From Chloroflexota bacterium (GTDB lineage Bacteria > Chloroflexota > Anaerolineae > Promineifilales > Promineifilaceae): a DNA stretch of 14,103 nucleotides. The notes beneath the pieces are model-generated. The model was not told the DNA's origin. It made no database searches and saw only the letters and a program-made list of their open reading frames with translations. The first letter of the stretch is position 1. The number at the start of each line of letters is the position of its first letter. Below, in pieces: positions 1 to 6,200 of the stretch. The translations under genes were made by a program, and so were the position numbers. The stretch covers positions 1 to 14,103 of the forward strand of contig JAHEEY010000065.1 of NCBI GenBank assembly GCA_024640485.1. Reading direction: 5' to 3'.

Positions 1-1
1 C

Positions 2-1624
2 CTCCCGGTGCTCTATTTCTTTTCGTTCAAACCCCTGCTTCTGAAAACCTACCAGCAAGATCAATCCGAAAGAATTCTCCAGGCTCGCTTGCGCCTGGTA
101 GCGTATGCGGATCGCCACACCCTAACGGAACTGACCGAATTTTGCCTGAACGAAATTGAAGCGTTGGCCAGGAGCGACAGCAGCTTCTTTCATTTCCTGG
201 ATGCTGACCAAAACAGATCGAAGCGGGTGGTCTACTCAACCAACACCCGGCAGAAAGTGGCCGAAGATATATTACCTGACTCCCTCGACAATATAGATCC
301 AGCAGGTGTCTGGGCCGATGCCCTGCGTCACCGCAAGCCCATCATTCATCCCGGCCCCGGCGCCAGGGCATTGCCCCAGGAAAACGCCCCGGGGGAGCTC
401 TCCGTCGCCCGTCAAATGGCGATCCCTATTCTGCGAAGCAACAGGGTGGTTGCTCTCCTCGGCTTGAGCAGCTGGACCCGGGATTTCACCGCCGATGACG
501 TCAAACATCTGTCCACCTTCGCCGATTTCGCATGGGATGTTATCGAACACAAGCAAGCCGAAGACGCCCTCAGCCAAAGCGAGCAGAAATTCCGCACCTT
601 CGTGGATTGGACCTACGATTGGGAGAAATGGCTGGATCCCCACGGCAATGTCGTCTATACCTCACCTTCCTGCGAGCGCATAACCGGCTGCAAGCCCGAG
701 GATTTCATAGCGGATCCCAACTTATTGATCCACATTGTCCACCCTGACGACCGCCAATTCTACCTGGACCACCATCAGATTGTTCATGATGAGTCTGCCG
801 GCTCAGCGGCTGTGGAATACCGCATCATTTCCCGCGACGGAACTGAGCGCTGTATTGAACATTTCTGCCGCCCCCTTTGGGCCCCAGATGGCCGTTACCT
901 GGGGCGGCGGATCAGCAACCGCGACATCACCCAACGAAAATCGAACGAAAAGAAGATCGTCGACCAGATTCAGAGAGAGGCGGTCCTGACCAAAGCAATC
1001 GAAACACTCCGAACCGATATCGCCCGCGACCTGCACGATACCCTTGGGCAGAACATCAGTTTCCTGAGTATGAGTCTTGCCCATCTATCTACCGCGGATT
1101 TGAACAGCCTCATAGACACCCATGTCCCCATCAAAAATATGATCGAGGCGGCCAACGAATCCTACGATCTGATCCGCGCCATGCTCGATATTCTCCAATC
1201 CGCAGACTCTGCCGAGCCTCTCAGCTTGTTCACCCGCTACGCCTCACAGATTGCCGAAAGATCTGCGATTCAAATCGATCTGAACAGCTGCGGCTATTCC
1301 GATCAGCTGGCCTCTCACCAAATCCGTCAGCTCTTCTTCATTTTCCGCGAGGCCCTCAGCAATATCGAAAAGCATGCCCATGCCACCCAGGTCTCTGCTG
1401 AATTCCTGGGCGGGCCGCATGCCCTGACCCTGAAAATAGCCGACAATGGACACGGATTCGATCCGGAAGCCCTTCAAACAACCAACCATTATGGGTTGAA
1501 ATTCATGGGCGAGAGAGCCGCCAAAGTGAAAGGTTCCCTTTCAATTCAATCTAAACCTGGCGATGGCACCACCGTCACCGTGGTTATCCCATATGAAAAT
1601 GGCCATTCAGCACTATCAGCCTGA
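2..1624 (+). CDS. Sensor histidine kinase, GAF-PAS-HisKA_3-HATPase_c (5' truncated)
   Basis: This is the C-terminal part of a NarL/LiaR-class sensor kinase that would autophosphorylate and pass phosphate to the adjacent regulator. The reading frame stays open to the left edge, and its first residues (LPVLYFFSFKPLL) look like the end of a membrane helix, so the GTG at 8 is probably internal and the true start lies outside the window. Residue numbers below count from that GTG. Residues about 23-183 resemble a GAF domain. Residues about 190-311 form a PAS domain plus PAC segment ending in RDITQRK. The HisKA_3 dimerisation helix carries the phospho-acceptor H343 in DLHDTLGQ. The ATPase domain shows the N-box (FREALSNIEKHAHA, N452), the G1 box (DNGHGF, D479) and a GDGTTV box near 518. 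The stop lies 12 bases before the regulator start, so the two are surely cotranscribed. The input signal cannot be read from the sequence. The class is secure; the missing N-terminus may hold further sensor or membrane segments. Confidence 0.93.
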   Translation, partial: LPVLYFFSFKPLLLKTYQQDQSERILQARLRLVAYADRHTLTELTEFCLNEIEALARSDSSFFHFLDADQNRSKRVVYSTNTRQKVAEDILPDSLDNIDPAGVWADALRHRKPIIHPGPGARALPQENAPGELSVARQMAIPILRSNRVVALLGLSSWTRDFTADDVKHLSTFADFAWDVIEHKQAEDALSQSEQKFRTFVDWTYDWEKWLDPHGNVVYTSPSCERITGCKPEDFIADPNLLIHIVHPDDRQFYLDHHQIVHDESAGSAAVEYRIISRDGTERCIEHFCRPLWAPDGRYLGRRISNRDITQRKSNEKKIVDQIQREAVLTKAIETLRTDIARDLHDTLGQNISFLSMSLAHLSTADLNSLIDTHVPIKNMIEAANESYDLIRAMLDILQSADSAEPLSLFTRYASQIAERSAIQIDLNSCGYSDQLASHQIRQLFFIFREALSNIEKHAHATQVSAEFLGGPHALTLKIADNGHGFDPEALQTTNHYGLKFMGERAAKVKGSLSIQSKPGDGTTVTVVIPYENGHSALSA

Positions 1625-1636
1625 CAACTACCTGAT

Positions 1637-2281
1637 ATGAAAATACTGATTGTCGATGACCACAATCTATTCCGCGAAGGTATAGCCGCCATGATCCGGC
1701 AGGAACGCGACATTGAGGTTGCCGGCCTCGTGGGAACCGTTCAAGAAGCGGTGGCTGCGGTTCGCGCCCTGAAACCCGATATCATCCTGATGGATTTCAG
1801 CCTCCCTGACGGCACCGGAGCCGACGCCACCAGGGAGATCGTCCAGGAATACCCTGACTGCAAGGTCATATTCATGACCATGTCAGAAAAGGATGAAGAT
1901 TTATTTGCCGCGGTTCGCAGTGGCGCCGTCGGCTATCTCATGAAAAATACCACCCTTCCCAAGCTGGTCGACGCCTTAAGAGCCGTTCACCGCGGGGGAA
2001 GCGCCCTCTCCAGCCTCATGACCCTGCGTTTGATGAAAGAGTTCGCCAGAACCAAGGAATCCAGCCATTCAGCAGATCCCGCCCTTGGAAAATTAAGCCC
2101 CAGGGAGAAGGAAATACTCATTGAGATTGCCGCCGGCAAAGGGAACCAGGAAATCGCCGGCGACCTCTTTATCTCCGAAAACACCGTCAAATCTCATGTG
2201 CATAACATCCTGAAAAAGCTGAACCTTCAAAACCGGGATGAAGCAGCCAGATTCGCCAAAGAGCACGGCTACAGGAAATAG
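1637..2281 (+). CDS. LuxR/NarL-family response regulator
   Basis: A 214-residue DNA-binding response regulator of normal family length. The N-terminal receiver domain (about 1-120) has the acidic pair D7/D8, the phospho-acceptor D53 (in ILMDFSLPDG), the switch residue T81 and the conserved K103 in GYLMKN. A linker of about 30 residues leads to a LuxR-type helix-turn-helix (about 152-197), with LSPREKEIL and the recognition-helix region ENTVKSHV. All residues needed for phosphorylation are intact, so it should be activated by the upstream kinase. The ATG lies 12 bases after the kinase stop with no clear Shine-Dalgarno sequence, which suggests translational coupling. It probably acts as a transcription activator or repressor; its targets are unknown. 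Control of the nearby oxidase gene is possible but not shown, because a terminator separates them. Confidence 0.96.
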   Translation: MKILIVDDHNLFREGIAAMIRQERDIEVAGLVGTVQEAVAAVRALKPDIILMDFSLPDGTGADATREIVQEYPDCKVIFMTMSEKDEDLFAAVRSGAVGYLMKNTTLPKLVDALRAVHRGGSALSSLMTLRLMKEFARTKESSHSADPALGKLSPREKEILIEIAAGKGNQEIAGDLFISENTVKSHVHNILKKLNLQNRDEAARFAKEHGYRK

Positions 2282-2437
2282 GGGCAGCTTGAGGATCATT
2301 GAATGGACGGGGTCTGCCTAATCCTTTCCATGTACGGATCAATGAACAGCTAATCGCGGAATTCCCGGTTCTTTACTCGAGGCAGCCGTGAAGAAATGGT
2401 GTATTTGATGATATAAAAAGCTCTCCACGGTTTACCC

Positions 2438-2454
2438 GGGATCATTATGATCCC
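2438..2454. promoter_or_regulatory. 17-bp palindrome, possible operator
   Basis: GGGATCAT-T-ATGATCCC is a perfect inverted repeat with 8-bp arms and a one-base centre. The centre is too short for a good RNA hairpin in full, so a site for a dimeric DNA-binding protein is more likely. It sits 8 bases upstream of the terminator hairpin. What binds it is unknown; the LuxR-type regulator encoded just upstream is one candidate by proximity only. Confidence 0.4.
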
Positions 2455-2460
2455 ACCCAA

Positions 2461-2488
2461 AAGACCATCCCTGAGGATGGTCTTTTTT
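2461..2488 (+). terminator. Rho-independent terminator of the kinase-regulator operon
   Basis: The stem GACCATCC (2463-2470) pairs with GGATGGTC (2475-2482) around the loop CTGA, and a run of six T follows directly. Flanking A residues before the stem can pair with the T tract and extend it. It lies about 180 bases after the regulator stop codon and separates that operon from the small gene at 2621. Confidence 0.9.
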
Positions 2489-2620
2489 GATGCCTAATGG
2501 TTGAGAACGATGGATGTTGTTCAGGTTCGGAATGCGCTAATCTGTACCCTACCGAGATCGATATTGATCACAGATAGATGGATGGCAGCTTTGGGCACTC
2601 CTGATCGAGAAGCGACAACA

Positions 2621-2986
2621 ATGGCCACGTCAAAAACAATCGTCATATTCGGCAGTGAAAACATATTCAGCGCATCCATCAAGGTCCTCTTGTCGGTCAA
2701 AGCCGACTGGGAAATAGTCAGCGTCTGCAACAAAAACGGTTGGGAAGCGTTGAACTTAGCTCTGGAAGCCGTCCGTCCAGACACCGTCGTCATTCATCAG
2801 GAATCCCTTGAAGATCCCACCAGCTTAGTGATGCGGCTATTGCAGGATCATCCAGCCGTTAGGGTAATTGTGATCAATTTGGAGAGCAACTTGATGGATG
2901 TATACAGCAAACAGAACATTTTCGCTCAGGGGATCTCCAACCTGTTTCAGGTGATCGAGAACGCCCCAGAATCCCTTTCGGGATAG
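2621..2986 (+). CDS. Receiver-like single-domain protein lacking phosphorylation residues
   Basis: A 121-residue protein whose pattern of strands and helices matches a response-regulator receiver domain and little else. Aligned by eye to the regulator at 1637, the acidic pair is replaced by G11-S12, the phospho-Asp position by H59 (RPDTVVIHQE), and the switch Thr by N86. It therefore cannot use normal Asp phosphorylation and would be a pseudo-receiver, perhaps a protein-interaction module. There is no output domain, signal peptide or membrane segment. The start at 2621 is chosen because the receiver-like fold begins right after it (SKTIVIFGS) and GAGAAG lies 8 bases upstream. A longer version from TTG at 2501 would add 40 residues with no domain character. 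It lies between a terminator and the oxidase gene. The receiver fold is an inference; the gene itself is likely real. Confidence 0.7.
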   Translation: MATSKTIVIFGSENIFSASIKVLLSVKADWEIVSVCNKNGWEALNLALEAVRPDTVVIHQESLEDPTSLVMRLLQDHPAVRVIVINLESNLMDVYSKQNIFAQGISNLFQVIENAPESLSG

Positions 2987-3041
2987 TTGAGCCTATTTCC
3001 AGCTGTGAAAGAAGAAAGTGCGTCATTTCAGAACAGGAGAG

Positions 3042-3047
3042 AGGAGG
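3042..3047 (+). promoter_or_regulatory. Strong Shine-Dalgarno sequence AGGAGG with no large gene behind it
   Basis: AGGAGG, extended to GAGGAGGT at 3041-3048, sits 4 bases before a TTG codon at 3052. It is one of the best ribosome binding sites in the window, yet it lies 170 bases upstream of the oxidase start, so it cannot serve that gene. It is the main reason to consider the small ORF at 3052. Confidence 0.55.
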
Positions 3048-3051
3048 TGCT

Positions 3052-3180
3052 TTGATTCAAGAACACAATATTGTCACACCAGGCCATCAGCGCAAAGGCG
3101 ATCGCGTGACAGTTCATTTCTCATCGAATCGGCAGCCAGTGGGGGACAACATGCCCAAAAAAGCGGTGCATGAGAACTAG
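3052..3180 (+). CDS. Candidate 42-residue small protein or leader peptide
   Basis: An ORF of 42 codons from TTG to TAG, starting just after a near-consensus Shine-Dalgarno sequence. It begins MIQEHNIVTPGHQRKG and ends PKKAVHEN. It is hydrophilic and basic, with four His, no Cys, and no signal peptide or membrane helix. The stop lies 39 bases upstream of the multicopper oxidase start, so both could be on one transcript and the small ORF could act as a leader. I do not recognise a family. Support is only the ribosome binding site and the position; an ORF this short can arise by chance and TTG is a minor start codon. An inverted repeat, TGTCAC (3072-3077) with GTGACA (3106-3111), lies inside it. 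Confidence 0.35.
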   Translation: MIQEHNIVTPGHQRKGDRVTVHFSSNRQPVGDNMPKKAVHEN

Positions 3181-3219
3181 ACTCTGAAGGAATTCAGTTT
3201 TAAATTTGGGAGAATTACA

Positions 3220-6200
3220 GTGTCTAATCGAAAATTTCTGAATATAGCGATTATGGTATTGATGCTTACAGCTGTTCTGGTAGGGAGTACCGGCCATTCG
3301 CGCGCCCAAGACGCCCAGCAGATATCAGCTCAAGTTGATCTCGCCATGCCGGCGGGCCCAACCGACGAGTCCAAAGTTCCTCATTACTTCGGTCCCAATC
3401 CGAACTGGGCAAACAGCCCCTATACGCTGGCGGACGCCACTGTCACCATCTCCGGTGAAGGCAGCGGCGCCACCGCGGTCGCCTCGGTCGGGGTAGACGG
3501 TGCCATCACCGGCATCACCATCACCGATCCCGGCCGCGGCTATACTTCAGCCACGGTCTCCATCGGTGGGGCTGGAAACTCCGCTCTCGCGGAAGCGACT
3601 GTCACCATCGGCGGTGTCGTCACTGCAGTCAGCGTTGATTCCGCCGGCTCCGGGTACACCGCCCCCCTGGTCATATTCGAGGACCTCGCTGGCGTGACCA
3701 CGCCAGCCACCGCCATCGCCTACGGCGGGGTCGATGCAATCACGTATGTTGGCGGCAGCGGCTACACCATGCCCACCGTGGACTTTGACATGCCCGACGC
3801 TCCTGATGGCGTACAGGCCAGAGCCCATGCCGAGTTCGACCCAATCACAGGAGACATCACCGCTATCGTGGTAGACCAACCGGGATCCGGCTACTCCTCC
3901 GCACCCCATGTGGTGATCCGCGACGGCACCCTGTTCGACCCCATCATCCACGATACCGGCACCTTCACCGCCTCTATCGCCACCACTACGCTGGCAATCC
4001 AGAGCGTGGTCGTGGAATCCTATGGAGACGGCTACACCACCGTCCCAGGGGTGTGGATTGAAGACACCCTGAACGTCGGCAACGGCACCGGGGCGGCTGC
4101 CACAGCCTTCACAGACAGCGGCGCCATCACCGCCATCACCATCACCGCGCCCGGCTCGGGCTACGTCACCACAGGCGGCATCAAGAAATTCCAGGACGGC
4201 CTGCCCAAGCTGTGCATCCCGACCGCCAATTTCGCCGAATGCGCCGACGTCGCCAACAACTTGGGCCAATACCTGCCCATCGCCTTGGCCGACACTGATA
4301 CTTTCTCTATCGGCAGCGGCTTCGACCTTGACGCCGACTACTATGTGATCGCCCTGGTGCAGCACCGTGAGCAGATGCACTCCGACCTGCCCCCGACCTT
4401 GCTGCGCGAGTACGTACAGCTCGAGACCCCGGCCAACACCTCCTGGAGCAAGCACATCGCGCTTACCACAGACCTGCTCGACGGCACCTCCGTCCCGACC
4501 CTCATGCCCGACGGAACGCAGGCATACGCAGTCGACGACCCCCACTTCCTAGGGCCGGTCATCGTGGCCAATAAAGACAAGCCGGTCCGCATTGTGTTCT
4601 ACAACTTGCTGCCAGACGGTCAAGCTGGCGACCTGTTCCTGCCCACCGACTCGACCATCATGGGTTCGGGGCCTGGTCCCATGGAAATGATGCCGGAAGT
4701 TGACCAGGGCAGCGTCATGGACGGGGTCCGCAACCCCGAATGCACCGAAACATTCCCGAAGAGCGATAATTGCTTCGCGGACAACCGCGCCACCCTGCAC
4801 CTCCACGGCGGCATCACCCCCTGGATCAGCGACGGCACCCCCCACCAATGGATCACCCCAGCCAACGAGACCACCCCCTGGCCGCAGGGCGTCAGCGTCG
4901 AGGCCGTGCCTGATATGATCAACGTCCCCGGCGTGCCGGACTGCTCGGATCCTGCTGACGGCTGCATGAGCTTCTACTACACCAACCAGCAGAGCGCCCG
5001 CTTCATGTTCTACCATGACCACGCCTGGGGCATCACCCGCCTCAACGTCTATGCTGGCGAGGCCGCCGGCTATGTGATCACCGACGAGACCGACGCCAGG
5101 CTGATGGCTCCGGGAGGCCCCTTGGCCGACGTTGGCCTGGGCATCCCTCTGGTCATCCAGGACCGCACCTTCGTGCCCCAAGACACCCAGATGTACAACC
5201 AGGTCGACGGCAGTGGGAATGTCACCAGCTATGGACAGGACCCCACCTGGGACGCCAGCCGCTGGGGCGGCTACGGCAACTTCTGGTACCATCACGTCTA
5301 TATGCCCGCCCAAAACCCCGGCGACCCGTCTGGCATGAGCGCCTACGGCCGCTGGATGTACGGCCCCTGGTTCTGGCCGCCGGCCACCCCGCTGTACGGG
5401 CCCATCGCCAACCCATACTACGACCCCAGCTGCAACCTGGACGTTCCGGCCACCTGGCAGTACGACACCGATCCGTTCTGCGAACCGCAGCTCATCCCTG
5501 GCACGCCCAACATCTCGGCCGGCATGGAGCAGTTCAACGACACCCCCATCGTCAACGGCACCGCCTATCCGACCACCAATGTTGAGCCCAAAGCGTACCG
5601 CTTCCGCATCCTCAACGCCGCCAACGACCGCTTCTGGAACCTGCAGTGGTACGTCGCCGACGCTTCAGGCACCGAGGTAGCCCTCAATCCTGCTGAGCTG
5701 GCCGCCGCCCAGATCGACCCTAACATCTTCCCCACCCCCGACACCAGCGTCAGCCCCGCCGGCCCCAGCTGGATCCAGATCGGCAGCGAGGGCGGCTTCC
5801 TGCCCGCGCCGGTGGTGGTCCCCAACCAGCCAATCACCTGGATCATCGACCCCACCCGCTTTGATGTCGGCAATGTCGATCTGCACGCCCTGCTGCTGGC
5901 CCCCGCCGAGCGAGCTGATGTCATCGTCGACTTCTCCCGGTTTGCCGGCAAGACCCTGATCCTGTATAACGACGCCCCTGCCGCCTTCCCGGCCCGGGTC
6001 TCCAGCTACGACTACTACACTGGCGGGCCAGACCTGAGCCCGGTCGGCGCCCCCACCATCCTGCCCGGCTACGGCCCCAACACCCGCACCATCATGCAGG
6101 TGAAGGTCTCGGCGGACAGAGCCGATGGGCTGCAGATCACAACCTACAATTTGGCCGCCCTCAAGACTGCCTTCCGTCACAAAGCCGACGGCTCCGGTGT

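Larger units (their letters stand above)
2282..2620. other. Intergenic region after the two-component operon
   Basis: This gap of about 340 bases contains no convincing gene. It is visibly more AT-rich than the genes around it. It holds a 17-bp palindrome (2438-2454) and a terminator (2461-2488), listed separately. An AT-rich TATAAA at 2412-2417 lacks a good -35 box. After the terminator, 2501-2620 is open in the frame of the next gene from a TTG, but its translation looks non-coding. No promoter for the downstream gene could be identified with confidence. Confidence 0.6.

Noticed and set aside
2501..2620. Longer start (TTG 2501 or ATG 2510) for the pseudo-receiver
   Set aside because: The extra 37-40 residues show no receiver-like pattern and sit right after a terminator; ATG 2621 has an acceptable ribosome binding site and begins at the domain edge.
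3547..4545. 332-codon open frame on the minus strand
   Set aside because: It lies opposite the oxidase repeats, is Gly/Val/Asp-rich without domain features, and arises from GC-biased third positions of the real gene.
4549..5313. 254-codon open frame on the minus strand
   Set aside because: Antisense to the conserved copper motifs of the oxidase; no ribosome binding site and no recognisable protein pattern.
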